A stretch of DNA of 64,000 nt from Crossaster papposus (GCA_037893245.1 JBAIAA010000414.1:1588001-1652000); one strand, 5' to 3'. Numbered from the stretch's first letter, positions 34,715 through 45,370 are shown. The notes: generated by a model from the letters alone, not told the origin. A program made the numbers and translations.

Positions 34715-35764
34715 TCAAGATCTAATTTCACGCATTTTCATGCTACATGCTTTCATAGAATATACACGCGATTTCCATGAAAGCCACTGTACGCCTATTG
34801 TACGCTCAACGGCATTCTCATCTGGGTAATATCTACCATTCAAGTGAGACATTAAACACCGATTAAACCACCAGGCTCCTGCGCGCATTCGTGCGCAATT
34901 ACATTGTCGTGCATCATCATTGTCACGATCCTTTGTCGTAAAGGGATACCCTCTGTGTTTCCAAAGAGAGTCACCGGCAGTGCTGCTGGCATCGTATTGG
35001 TCATAATTTAGATTGTACTCACCCGGGGATATTTGGAAATCTGAGTACTTTGCCCATGCCGTGTTGCCCTCCCAGTCCTCTAAGTAAACTCGTAGCTCCC
35101 ATGATCCACGTGAATCATCAGACGTCAGAGTCACCAAGTTGTCGTTACCCAACCAGAACTCACCGGACAGATCGCCAAAGCCAGACTGGTAGTCGGCCCA
35201 GTTACGGTAGAAGTCCTCGCTGCCATCTTGTCGCCTCTGAAACACGATCCATCCCCCGCCGTCAGTTTCCATGTCACAGTAGACACGAAGACCGCCATTT
35301 CCAAATCGCTCTGGGTAGATTGTGTAGATACCGCTTGAAAGATAACCTGCATCTAAGAGCAGCTTGCAACTTCTGTTGCGATTCAAGGAACTATCAGCCA
35401 GTGAGTAGAGAGGTGTGTCCTCATCTGCATCAAAGTAAACGTTCCCTTGAGTTGCATTGAAGTAGTCGAGATGCTGCCGTCTTGTGGCAAGGTTCAACTC
35501 GCACATTTTACTGTAGTCATTAAAGTTAAAAGACTTGCAATGTTGATCCATGCTGCATTCACGTCCGCAGATGACACGAGATCTTACAATTTTGGTTGCA
35601 AACGCAAATTCTTTTAGGGCGCGATTTTCTGCGGCATAAAACGCACGTTTCCCTGCATAAGAAGTTTCACATCCAGTGACGGACGAAGTAGCTCCCTGAC
35701 ATATGATGAATATTATGTGAAATAGTTGCAACCCAGTAAAGGTCAGTTTCGCCATTGCTTCCAT
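34715..35764 (-). CDS. Fibrinogen-related lectin FREP2 (PAN + FBG domains)
   Basis: 349 residues in one uninterrupted frame from the upstream ATG (MEAMAKL; the second Met, three codons on, is the start used for FREP1). Signal peptide to about residue 25, PAN-like domain with the same cysteine pattern (one Cys of the FNFNDCSK stretch is Tyr here), fibrinogen domain from about residue 132 with DGGGW, WLGND, the calcium site KDRDND, GAWWF-x-x-C and YSMKACSMKMR. Compared with FREP1 the differences concentrate after the calcium site: D-D-A-R-Q-C-N-C, which adds a Cys, and NAVERTIGVQW. The predicted product is a secreted, calcium-dependent recognition lectin; ligand unknown. The stop is followed by a flank shared with FREP1. 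Confidence 0.93.
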   Translation of the reverse strand: MEAMAKLTFTGLQLFHIIFIICQGATSSVTGCETSYAGKRAFYAAENRALKEFAFATKIVRSRVICGRECSMDQHCKSFNFNDYSKMCELNLATRRQHLDYFNATQGNVYFDADEDTPLYSLADSSLNRNRSCKLLLDAGYLSSGIYTIYPERFGNGGLRVYCDMETDGGGWIVFQRRQDGSEDFYRNWADYQSGFGDLSGEFWLGNDNLVTLTSDDSRGSWELRVYLEDWEGNTAWAKYSDFQISPGEYNLNYDQYDASSTAGDSLWKHRGYPFTTKDRDNDDARQCNCARMRAGAWWFNRCLMSHLNGRYYPDENAVERTIGVQWLSWKSRVYSMKACSMKMREIRS

Positions 35765-36600
35765 TACTTAAAAGATTCGTTAAAATCAGATGACTTAACG
35801 TCGATCTCAGTTTGTTTTATTTGTTTTTGTATAATGTACGCCACATATAGTTGAATTCAGGAAAGAAAATCTAGCGATTTGTCGTGTCTGATTGAACTAT
35901 CCACAATGGTTGTTCAACGACTACAAGTCAAGCCGTACTGCTTTCGGCTGCTGTCCTCTCTATACAAATGCTAGAATGCTCCTGTGACACAGAGGCCTGG
36001 CGATTGTGGGACTTGGTATAGTTTACAGAAAGGAATGGGTTGAGGCAGACGATGTGTCTCTCTCATTCTCTCTGATTGGTTATCCAAGTGATCACGTCAT
36101 CCACGTCAGTGGCTAGTAGATGGTCAGATGTTTTATCGTAAGCTGATAACCTCATCGTTCTGTGAGATTCTGGATAAACGTTAAGCGCTGAAGTGGAGTC
36201 TTAGATCGTTTTGAATAATTGTCGTCATGCCACGCCAAACAAAGACACGGGGAATCTGGAGATTGCATATGCGCTCATCAATTTCACGCTCGTTGATTCC
36301 ATTCTCAAAACTTGAATGAAGAAGTCAGAGATAAAGTCGTCTATAAACTAAGAGGAGTCTTTACATTATTATAGCTTATACAAACGACAACACGAACTGT
36401 CCACGATATTGATTTTGTTCCAGTGAATCTAGGACAATAAGAGGCAATTCTCTGGTTACTATGGTAACTCCTACCGAAGGCCACAAGCTGATTATTTTCA
36501 AGGAAGATCGATTTATACCAAACCTGAATTGACAGCCTGAAATTTAATGAAGTCGCAAATATTATGAGTTGCGTTACAAAACCAAATCTAGACTCCTTTG
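35765..36600 (-). promoter_or_regulatory. FREP2 5' flank
   Basis: It is homologous to 19334-20225. The proximal CCAAT box is kept (36075-36079, ~311 bp before the ATG). A deletion of ~50 bp after 36127 removes the second CCAAT box present in the FREP1 and FREP3 flanks (CCTTTGATTGGCTAATG). R1 lies at ~36240-36370. Confidence 0.45.
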
Positions 36601-37136
36601 TACTTACATCATCGCCATCACTAAAACAAAAAATAATACTTAAGAGTGGGTCAACGTAAATATTTAAAATAAGTGTTCTCGTCAATAATTTGTTTTTTAA
36701 ATATAAAAGGACTTGGTAAGCAAGTAACGAAAATAGAACTTACATTTTGTTATGTCCTGTTTCCATGCTAACAGGCCATTTTGTGTTTTGCTTATAATTT
36801 GAAACAAATCACCCAGCCAAAATGCAAATTTATAATCAACTACATGTATATCATTACAAAGAATTATCATTGCCCTTTCTTGAGAACAAAACAAAATGTT
36901 TTAAATGTCACCCTTATGTTACCCTTAGGCCAACATTGGTCTTTTTATATCTGCTGAGATAAGTTTTGGGGATTATTCTCTTTGGGCACTACTGCATCAA
37001 AAATGGTTATTTTCCCCCCAAAATGGAAAAATGAAATTTGAAGTTTCCCTTCGGTTTAAGGTAATGATACCCAAACAAATAGTACTTTTATGAATCCGGC
37101 TCCTTTTTTTAATTTATAAGAGTGTATAGGTCTGTT
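36601..37136. other. Block W distal flank, no gene
   Basis: It is collinear with 20226-20860 and with 45370-45910. No coding signal is seen. It lacks the hairpin MITE of the FREP1 flank. Confidence 0.55.
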
Positions 37137-37824
37137 AATTTGTCAGCGACACCACGAACTGACACCCAGTGGTCGCCGTTACAGAAATACAATTCGGAAA
37201 AAAACGCTTTTAAAGGTTCGACACGAGTTTACTCAGTCAACAAATTCGTCTACCCTACTTGAGGGGTTTTGGTATCATTAAACGTAACAATTCGTTAACT
37301 GCTGAAACACAATCTTTATATTGTGAAAATATGGTTATTTAATTAATAATTAAATGATTAAGACGGGTGTCAGTTCCTGAAAACGAAAACTGTCGCGTTT
37401 TCGGGGAGTGCGCGCACACGGTGCTTGGGTGCCGCCGTGTTGACAACATCGAGTTTTATTTATTTCGTAGACAAACGTGATACGTATACACGGCGTAATA
37501 CAGCATTGCCCTGGGTACGTTGTATAGACAGTACCAGTTCGTGAAATCTTTTTCACAGCGCGCCCCCGCAATTTCGTTTTCACGAACTGACACCGAGTGC
37601 AGTGTCACTTCGTGGAACCGAAAAACGGCAGAATGGCCTAATTTCTGCAAAACTCCCCAATAAAAATTAGCAAATAAACATGATTTAAGAAAAAACACCT
37701 TTGCCATGTTATACTTCATGGCACAAAATGATATATTCGGCAATAATGTTTTGTCTCGAATTTCTTGAACTGTTTGTACACATGTGATGCAGAGGATGTC
37801 AGTTCGTGGTGTCGGTGACGAATT
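37137..37824. mobile_element. P element (CGTCASCGACACC ends), complete copy
   Basis: The element is 37141-37820 (680 bp), with ends YGTCAGCGACACCACG and the inverse of CGTCACCGACACCACG, flanked by AATT. The FREP1 flank has a single AATT at the same point (GTGAATTACTTC, ~20852), so AATT is the 4-bp TSD. The interior repeats parts of the end: TTCGTGAAAACGAAAACTG and TTTTCACGAACTGACACC. There is no transposase. Confidence 0.8.
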
Positions 37825-38111
37825 ACTCCTACTGAATAAGCAGCATTTTGACGGCGAACATCTAGACTAACCCCCTCCACAGCATTTCTTACATACCATT
37901 TCCTGATAACATTCTATTAGTGGCATATAAAAGAAGGAAACAATACTCGTTGTGAACTAAAAACATTATTTATACAGAAACCAACTAAAGCATTGCTCAC
38001 CAAGTCCTTTCATATTAAAACAAAACAAATGTCGATGACACTTATATGAAATATTTACGGGGACCCACTCTTAAATGCTTTTTTGAATGATTACTGTTTC
38101 ATATCACTTTC

Positions 38112-38353
38112 TTAACCAGTTCGCGCCGGGATTATTTTAACATCGCCGAGCCGACGGGCGGGATTATTTTTAACGAAACTCGATCCGAAGCGTGTTCAGG
38201 CCGATAGTGCTGGGTAGCACACCCACGCATTTCCGGTCTTGCGCGCTGCTGACATACATTTCCGAACTTGAACTTGGCGTGTTTATGCGTCATCCGTTTT
38301 GAATTTGGGGAAATGTTTGCGTTTATATACGTCATCCGGCGCGAACTGGTTAA
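38112..38353. mobile_element. TTAA-flanked MITE, CCAGTTCGCGCCGG ends
   Basis: The element is 38116-38349, with ends CCAGTTCGCGCCGG and its inverse and TTAA on both sides. A perfect TTAA flank with C-initial ends fits piggyBac-type non-autonomous elements. A second copy lies inside the LINE at 61704-61936. Confidence 0.75.
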
Positions 38354-39700
38354 ACATTCATTATGCCCGATAATATTTTTTACCAATCTTAATGTTGACG
38401 CTATTACCAATATTGCGCTTAAACACTAGCTGAAGTACCCGGTGGTCTTCTTTGGGTGAGAATTATCCAAAACGCCACGGGTCAACCCACCAAAAATGGA
38501 GAGAAAAAAATGAAAGATGGTATGTTGTTCATCGCTTCGTCTGAAAAGTCTAAACAGCTGTGAGAGAGTTTCAAGTATTTTAAACAGATTTTGAAAGTTT
38601 GGCAATGGTGATGGTGTCGGAGCCTATAGCTAGGATTTTGGAAAACGACCTTTGTAAACTGTTGTCATCAGATGTTTTTGTTTATATTAGTCGTGTCCTG
38701 TACGGACGCTCTTTCAAGTTATGAAATCTTGACTTTTTAAAGTTTAGCATCCCTCATAAAACATTTCAACCGAAATGGTCTAGTACGTATAGCAATGTGC
38801 TTCACTTTCCGATTTGGGCAAGGAAATAAACGTTGCCGAAAGTAATGTATTAATATTACATGACAGCCTGGAATTAAATATAGCCACGAATATTGTGAGT
38901 TGCTTTCACACACAAAAACTATTCTGTTGTACTAATTGTAACCGAGTAGTGGTTTGGTAACAATACCATTTTAAGTAAACCAGGAAACAGAAGGGGTGGT
39001 GACAAAAGTGTCGAGTGTTCTTGAAGTGTAGATTATTATAATTAGTACGAACAATCTCTTGGGCAATATACCCAAAATTTCCGATATATTAAAAAAAAAG
39101 TGTCTGCAAATAAGAAAAGGGAATAGAAATACTATAGGTTTTCCCGGACGATATCGGAAAATGTTTATATCGAAAATATCGAAACAAATGTTTGTAAAAG
39201 ATGCATTCATTTTTGTGCGAATATTGTGAGTGTTGCGTTCACAAAAATCCCTATTCTTTTGTACTTATTAAGAGTGGCTCCACGTAAATATCTGTCCTCG
39301 GCATTTTGTATTCATTTTTTGTAATATGAAAAGACATTGTAAGCAAGTAACCAAAGTAAAACTTATTTTTTGTTCTATGGCTCGTTGCCATGGTATTAGG
39401 CCATTTTGTGTTTTGGGAATTTTTTGCCAGTTTTGGGGCCGTAAAAAACAGTTTTTAGCTTATTTAAAAACATCCACCCAGCTAAAATCTAGACTTACCC
39501 CCTCCACAGCATTTCTCACATACTATTTTCTGATAACATTTTATTAGTGGCATATAAAATGAGAAAACAATAGGCCTGCTAGTTGTGAACTAAAATATTA
39601 TTTATACAGAACCCAACTACATAATTATTTCTACAGAACCCAACAGCCCCTTTAAGCATGTCATCCCTTACAAAAAGTATGTAAAACAGTTTTAAACAAA
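38354..39700. other. Shuffled FREP-distal fragments, no gene
   Basis: 38695-38850 is block Z. 39230-39550 is a diverged copy of the FREP-distal flank (GGTAAGCAAGTAAC and TAGGCCATTTTGTGTTTTG, compare 36710-36790 and 20447-20520). 39487-39560 repeats CCCCCTCCACAGCATTTC (compare 20900 and 37872). These pieces are present but not in the order seen elsewhere. Confidence 0.5.
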
Positions 39701-39708
39701 AGATGTAT

Positions 39709-40095
39709 TTCGCCATTGTTTTCTTTCTTTTAATGTTTGATAAGTACATGTAGTTATTAAACTGCGCGGAACAAAATTCAGCGATTGTTCATGTCTGGTT
39801 TTACTGTCGCCACGTTGTTAAAAGATTCAAGCCACACTGCTTTCGGTAGCTGTCTTCTTTACACAACTGCTGAATGGCTCTGGAGACACAGAGGTCTGAC
39901 GATGATGGGATTTGCAATAATACACAAAGCAATGGGGTGAGGCAGACGATGTGTATTTCTCTGATTGGTTATTTAAGTTAATGCGTCCTTCCATATTTAG
40001 TCTTTAGTCTTCCCGCTAGTCACAAACCATTGCGTCACAAACTGTTTCACGTTTTACCGTAGCCTTATAACAGCAGTGGTACAGTACGTAACAGA
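39709..40095 (-). pseudogene. Orphan FREP 5' flank; gene deleted
   Basis: This is a diverged copy of the FREP promoter region: CACACTGCTTTCGG, ACACAGAGGTCTGACGATG, GGTGAGGCAGACGATGTGTA and TCTCTGATTGGTTAT (CCAAT on the minus strand, 39964-39968). At 39714-39716 a minus-strand ATG begins MAK as in the FREPs, and homology ends directly after it, so the coding region has been lost. The greater divergence suggests an older duplicate. Blocks kept here and in the intact genes are the best candidates for functional promoter elements. Confidence 0.6.
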
Positions 40096-40210
40096 TGGAT
40101 TAAAGTTTGACATGAAGCGCATAAAGCCGGGGCTTCGTTTACGTCAATGTCAAGATGCAGTGACTCCGTGAAATCCATACTCAACACTTAAACAAGAACG
40201 TCAGTGATAA

Positions 40211-40426
40211 ATTATCAGGAATGGGTGGAAGTTAAGGTATGATACACCATTAGTAATTTCTTGAATTATCAGGAATGGGTGGATGTTAATGTTGGATACA
40301 TCACTGGTGATTGCTTGAATTATCAGGAATGGGTGGATGTAAAGGTAGGATATATCATTGGTAATTGCTTGAATTATCAGGAATGGGTTAATGTAAAGGT
40401 AGGATACACCATTGGTATTTCCCACC
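40211..40426. repeat. Four tandem 54-bp repeats derived from the M2 MITE end
   Basis: The units start at 40211, 40265, 40319 and 40373 with ATTATCAGGAATGGGT and contain AAGGTAGGATACACCATTGG. This is the terminal sequence of M2 (compare 49300-49340). The frames open across it are period effects, because 54 is a multiple of three. Confidence 0.85.
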
Positions 40427-40868
40427 TCTTATGTACGCATTCGTAAAATTCGGTATTTTAAAAAAACAAAATTCGATTGTCCCAATTGTTCATGTTTTAT
40501 GTATTAACACTATAGTGTGATAGACCTCAACCTTGTTCCTATGGTGTCAACAGTACCCTTCTATCTCTACCGGCTCTTTTACCCTGGTATTGAGTACGGG
40601 ATCTAGACGGGCGTTCCACTTTGTTGTGCTCTATAGACCAGAAAGTGATGCTGAAAAGATTTTCATGGGTTTTCTAAATAAAAAAAGCAACAAATCTTTG
40701 ACAAAAATAGCTAATCGACCAGAATGTTTGTACCCTGTACAATGGACCGTTTTGGTTTCTTCTCGCCAGGTCCATTAAAAATGCGCATCTGCGCATAAAA
40801 GTAAATTTATTGGAAAAAGGTCCATTCACCTCGTGGGGTCAATTATTGAGGTTGACGAAGACAAGCAA

Positions 40869-41690
40869 GGTGAGGTTCAGGGCGAGGTCCCGGGCGAGGT
40901 CCCGGGCGAGGTTTCGGGCGAGGTCCCGAGCGAGGTCCCGGGCGAGGTCCCGGGCGAGGTCCAGGGCGAGGTCCAGGGCGAGGTTTCGGGCGAGGTCCAG
41001 GGCGAGGTCCAGGGCGAGGTCCAGGGCGAGGTCCAGGGCGAGGTCCAGGGCGAGGTCCAGGGCGAGGTCCCGGGCGAGGTCCCGGGCGAGGTCAAGGGCG
41101 AGGTCCAGGGCGAGGTCCAGGGCGAGGTCCAGGGCGAGGTCCAGGGCGAGGTCCAGGGCGAGGTCCAGGGCGAGGTCGAGGGCGAGGTCGAGGGCGAGGT
41201 CGAGGGCGAGGTCGAGGGCGAGGTCCCGGGCGATGTCCAGGGCGATGTCCAGGGCGAGGTCCAGGGCGAGGTCCAGGGGAGGTCCAGGGGGAGGTCCAAG
41301 GCGAGGTCCAAGGCGAGGTCCAGGGCGAGGTCCAGGGGCGAAGTCCAGGGCGAGGTCCAGGGCGAGGTCCAGGGCGAGGTCCAGGGCGAGGTCCAGGGCG
41401 AGGTCAAGGGCGAGGTCCAGGGCGAGGTCCAGGGCGAGGTCCAGGTCGAGGTCCAGGGCGAGGTCCAGGGCGAGGTCCAGGGTGAGGGCCAGGGCGAGGT
41501 CCAGGGCGAGGTCCAGGGTGAGGGCTAGGGCGAGGGCCAGGGCGAGGGCCAGGGCGAGGGCCAGGGCGAGGGCCAGGGCGAGGGCCAGGGCGAGGGCCAG
41601 GGCGAGGACCAGGGCGCGGCCAGGGCAAAGTCCAGGGCGAGGGCCAGGGCCAGGGCAAAGTCCAGGGCGCGGCATGGGCGCGGCCAGGGC
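40869..41690. repeat. 12-bp minisatellite, array 1
   Basis: The unit is GGGCGAGGTCCA with variants (CCGGGCGAGGT, TCGAGGGCGAGG, and at the right end GGGCGAGGGCCA). Because 12 is divisible by three and the unit has no stop in any frame, long frames appear on both strands: GEVQ, RARS and similar on plus; LDLA, SPWT and PGPR on minus. I do not regard any as a gene: no frame is favoured and the frames change across single-base variants. The G-rich strand could form G-quadruplex-like structures. Confidence 0.85.
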
Positions 41691-42000
41691 GCTGCCAGAA
41701 GTTGTGGATCTACATCTGTAGAATACTATGCAAACTCCTTAATAGCATATCCCATACAGGAATAGTAACCTTTACAGGTGTTTGAAGCATAAATTCCAGT
41801 TGCCTTACACCTGCCAACCACGCTTTAATAATTACATACTCACAAACTCAACACAAACAACCTAAATAAACTAAGACAAATTAATCGTGGATTGGTTCTT
41901 GTCGCTCAGTTTATTCAACGTCATTGGTCTTTTTGAATTGGAACCATTTTTGTATCGCAATATACAAGCAAAAAGTAAAATGTGCTTATTAATTAAGATT
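41691..42000. repeat. Minisatellite right flank, copy 1
   Basis: It matches 63708-64000 (GTTGTGGATCTACATCTGTA onward, both ending at the word TTAATTAAGATTATT). The part from ~41890 (ATCGTGGATTGGTTCTTGTC) also resembles block X at 23820-23930. It is non-coding. Confidence 0.75.
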
Positions 42001-42829
42001 ATTTGTTGCCCTCTTCCTCAATATTGATGTGGTTTTGGTAATTTTAAATTAATTTCAATTATAAGCACTTACTTAAGATAACGCGCTCCAAATAATGCAT
42101 AATGTCATAATTGCGATTTAGTGAAATGTTTACAAATGATTACCATATTTCTTATAATGATTATTTCGACACCCCCATAAAACCTAGTTTCAAAAACATG
42201 ATCACTAGTGTTCCCTGGATGTATCCGATAAATTGTGAATTGTTTAATGGGATGGTGCCAGACTTTTTTTGAATTCTAGCCTCACTTTCAATATTTTTTT
42301 GAAATGTGGCATAAAACATTAAGGTATGTTTAATCACAAATGTTTAATTATTCATTAGAGACGACTGGTGTTATTTGGTAATTAACTTTAGTCATTGTTT
42401 TCATTTTTATCTGCAAGTTAAAATCAAAATGTCGATTTTACCTCACTTTCAATTATTATGGCCGACTCGTGAATAAATCTCATAGTGACGGATGCTGTTC
42501 GTAGCTCTGCAATGTTGGCGAAAGTTATTCTTTAAAGGAGAATTTAACTTCAATTTAAAAAAGACCATCATGCCTTTTTTTATAATGTAATCGGCAGGTT
42601 GTTGTACATAATGGGTGAACCCTTGTGTATGTGATTGCGCCTATAATGTCGCTGTTAAAAAGGGGAAAATCGGATTGACAATTAACTTAGTCTAAATTCG
42701 AGGCAGCTTCGGTTGAACTCTGCTACAATTTAGCATTGCGATATGATCAAATGTAGCCGTTGTTTCGTCAAATGTACAAAATATAATGGGTATTCTTTAT
42801 AATAAGCAAAACAAAAACTAGTTAACCTC
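42001..42829. other. No feature recognised
   Basis: AT-rich DNA without open frames, RNA genes or repeat ends that I can support. Confidence 0.5.
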
Positions 42830-43269
42830 TTAAAGGTAGGATACATCATTTGCAGATATCTACCGAATTATTAAGAAATATCTTACTTATTTGAAAATAA
42901 ATATTGTCTCTGAAGAAGATCTTGTTAAGATCGAAATATTAGGCCCTCTTAACTCATTTGATCAATATTGTTTGTTAGCATCCAGCAAAACTATGCGCTA
43001 GATATCCTGTAATTGTTTCGAAAAATTGAATTTTATAAAAAATAAATTACGATCGCCGGCCGGCGATCGTGGAAAAAAACAAGAACAACATAAGAACAAC
43101 TGCCTGACGCCGGTTGAAAACGAACGCCATTTTTCTGGCTTTTCTCAGCATCTATGATTGTAAAACTTCAGACAGGTCAGTTAAACGAAATTTTCTATCA
43201 AATACAACTCCCCAAATCCACCCATTCCTCCTAATTCAAGCAATTACCAATGGTGTATTCTACTTTTAA
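42830..43269. mobile_element. M2 MITE, free-standing copy
   Basis: The ends are TTAAAGGTAGGATACATCAT and its approximate inverse (CCAATGGTGTATTCTACTTTTAA). The interior has a 22-bp perfect palindrome at 43049-43070 (half-site ACGATCGCCGG). A 56-bp insertion at 42908-42963 is flanked by AATATTGT on both sides (42900-42907, 42964-42971). Confidence 0.75.
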
Positions 43270-43445
43270 CGTGTAGACAAAGTGATAGTAACATTTCAAT
43301 TAACTGCTAAACATTATTCCATAGAAACATTTTTTGGCAGTTTTAATAACTAAAAGACTCTGGGTATTAATGAATGGCTGTGCAATGATTTACAGGTGCC
43401 AACTAAAACAAGTACATTTCAAAATTAATTTCAACAATGCAACAT
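43270..43445. other. Unique 3' flank of FREP3
   Basis: It shares nothing with the FREP1/FREP2 3' flank; homology starts exactly at the C-terminal codons of FREP3. No AATAAA was found on the minus strand here. Confidence 0.5.
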
Positions 43446-44510
43446 TCATTGTTCAATTTCACGCGTTTTCATGCTACATGCTTTCATGGAATAACCCCTT
43501 TTCCATGAGATCCATTGCACGCCTTGGTAACGATCTGCATTCTTGTCTGGGTAATATACACCATTTAAGTGAGAATAATAACAGTTATTAAACCACCAGG
43601 CTCCTGCGTACATTTGTGCACAATTGTTCTGTGACGCATCATTGTCACGATCCTTTGTTGAAAAGGGATGTCCTTTGTGATACGTGTTCATACTATTTCC
43701 CTGATACCCAAGAGAGTCGCCGGCAGTGCTGCTGGCATCGTATTGGTCATAATTCAGATTGTACCCACCCGGAGATATTTGGAAATCTGAGTATTTTGCC
43801 CATGCCGTGTTACCGTTCCAGTCCTCTAAGTCAACTCGTAGCTCCCATGTTCCACGTAAATCGTCGGACGTCAGAGTCACCAAGTTGTCATTACCCAACC
43901 AGAACTCACCGGACAGATCTCCAAAGCCAGACTGGTAGTCGGTCCAGTTACGGTAGAAGTCCACGCTGCCATCTTGTCGCCTCTGAAACACGATCCATCC
44001 CCCGCCGTCAGTTTCCATGTCGCAGTAGACACGAACACCGTCATTGCAGATTCCCTCTGGGTAGATTGTGTAGATACCGCTTGAACGATAACCAGCATCT
44101 AAGAGCATCTTGCAACTTTTGTAGCGATTCAAGGAACTATCAGCCAGTGAGTAGAGAGGTGTGTCCTCATCTGCATCAAAGTACACGCTCCCTTGAGTTG
44201 CATTGAAGTAGTCGAGATGCTGTCGTCTTATGGCCTGGTTCAACTCGCACATTTTACTGCAGTCATTAAAGTTAAAAGACTTGCAATGTTGATCCATGCT
44301 GCATTCACGTCCGCAGATGACACGAGATCGTACAATTTGGGTTGCGAACGCAAACCCTTTTAGGGCGCGATTTTCTGCGGCATAAAAAGCATGTTTCCCT
44401 GCATAAGAAGTTTCATATCCAGAGACGGACGAGGTAGCTCCCTGACATATGATGAATATTATGTGAAATAGTTGCAACCCAGTAAAGGTCAGTTTCGCCA
44501 TTGCTTCCAT
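43446..44510 (-). CDS. Fibrinogen-related lectin FREP3 (PAN + FBG domains)
   Basis: 354 residues, single exon, from the upstream ATG (MEAMAKL). Signal peptide, PAN-like domain (CGRECSMDQHCKSFNFND) and fibrinogen domain as in FREP1. By hand count FREP3 differs from FREP1 at about 24 of ~266 positions up to GDSLG, then at about 22 of ~78, plus a ~9-residue insertion (QGNSMNTYH) just before the calcium site KDRDND. Examples are N-N-C-Y-Y-S-H-L-N-G-V for K-R-C-L-M-S-H-L-N-G-R, and ADRYQGVQW. In fibrinogen-domain lectins this C-terminal part forms the ligand pocket, so the change probably alters specificity (inference). The 3' flank is unrelated to those of the other copies. Confidence 0.93.
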   Translation of the reverse strand: MEAMAKLTFTGLQLFHIIFIICQGATSSVSGYETSYAGKHAFYAAENRALKGFAFATQIVRSRVICGRECSMDQHCKSFNFNDCSKMCELNQAIRRQHLDYFNATQGSVYFDADEDTPLYSLADSSLNRYKSCKMLLDAGYRSSGIYTIYPEGICNDGVRVYCDMETDGGGWIVFQRRQDGSVDFYRNWTDYQSGFGDLSGEFWLGNDNLVTLTSDDLRGTWELRVDLEDWNGNTAWAKYSDFQISPGGYNLNYDQYDASSTAGDSLGYQGNSMNTYHKGHPFSTKDRDNDASQNNCAQMYAGAWWFNNCYYSHLNGVYYPDKNADRYQGVQWISWKRGYSMKACSMKTREIEQ

Positions 44511-45370
44511 TACTTAAAGGATTTGTTAAAATCAGATGACTTAACGTCGATTTTATTTTTTGTATAATGTGCGCCACAAAATTGAAATCACGGGAAGAAA
44601 ATCTAGCGATTTTTCGTGTCTGATTGAACTATCCACAATGGTTGTTCAGCGACTACAAGTCAAGCCGTACTGCTTTCGGCTGCTGTCCTCTCTATACAAA
44701 TGCTAGGATGCTCCTGTGATATAGAGGCCTGGCGATGATTGTACTTGGTATAGTTTACAGAAAGGAATGGGTTGAGGCAGACGATGTGTCTCTCTCATTC
44801 TCTCTGATTGGTTATCCAAGTGATCACGTCATCCACGTCAGTGGCTAGTAGATGGTCCGTATTCCCGCAGTTACAAACCGTAGCCTTTGATTGGCTAATG
44901 TTTTATTGTAAGCTGATTACCTCATCGTTCTGTGAGATTCTGGATAAACGTTAAGCGCTGAAGTACAGTCTTAATTCGTTTTAAATAATTGTCGTCACGC
45001 CACGCCAAACAAAGACACGGGCAATCTGGAGATTTCATATGCGCTCATCAATTTCACGCTGGTTGATTCCATTCTCTAAACTTGAATGAGAAAGTCAGAG
45101 ATAAAGTCGTCTATAAACTAAGAGGAGTCTTTACATTATTATAGCTTATACAAACGACAACACGAACTGTCCACGATATTGATTTTGTTCCAGTGAATCT
45201 AGTGGCAATAAGAGGCAATTATCTGGTTACTATGGTAACTCCTTCTACCGAAGGCCACAAGCTGATTATTTTCAAGGAAGAACGATTTATACCAAACCTG
45301 AATTGACAGCCTGAAATTTAATGAAGTCGCAAATATTATGAGTTGCGTTACAAAACCAAATCTAGACTCC
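44511..45370 (-). promoter_or_regulatory. FREP3 5' flank
   Basis: It is homologous to the other FREP flanks. CCAAT boxes lie on the gene strand at 44807-44811 (~297 bp before the ATG) and near 44888. The TATATA-like word seen near FREP1 is lost (CGCCACAAAATTG instead). R1 is at ~45005-45130. Confidence 0.45.

Noticed and set aside
40211-40426. CRISPR-like array (regular 54-bp spacing)
   Set aside because: The whole unit repeats, with no unique spacers; it is a tandem array of a MITE end in animal DNA.
40810-41721. Long RARS/GEVQ/LDLA open frames on both strands
   Set aside because: They are a direct result of a 12-bp repeat without stops in any frame; no frame is favoured and no start, splice or domain evidence exists.
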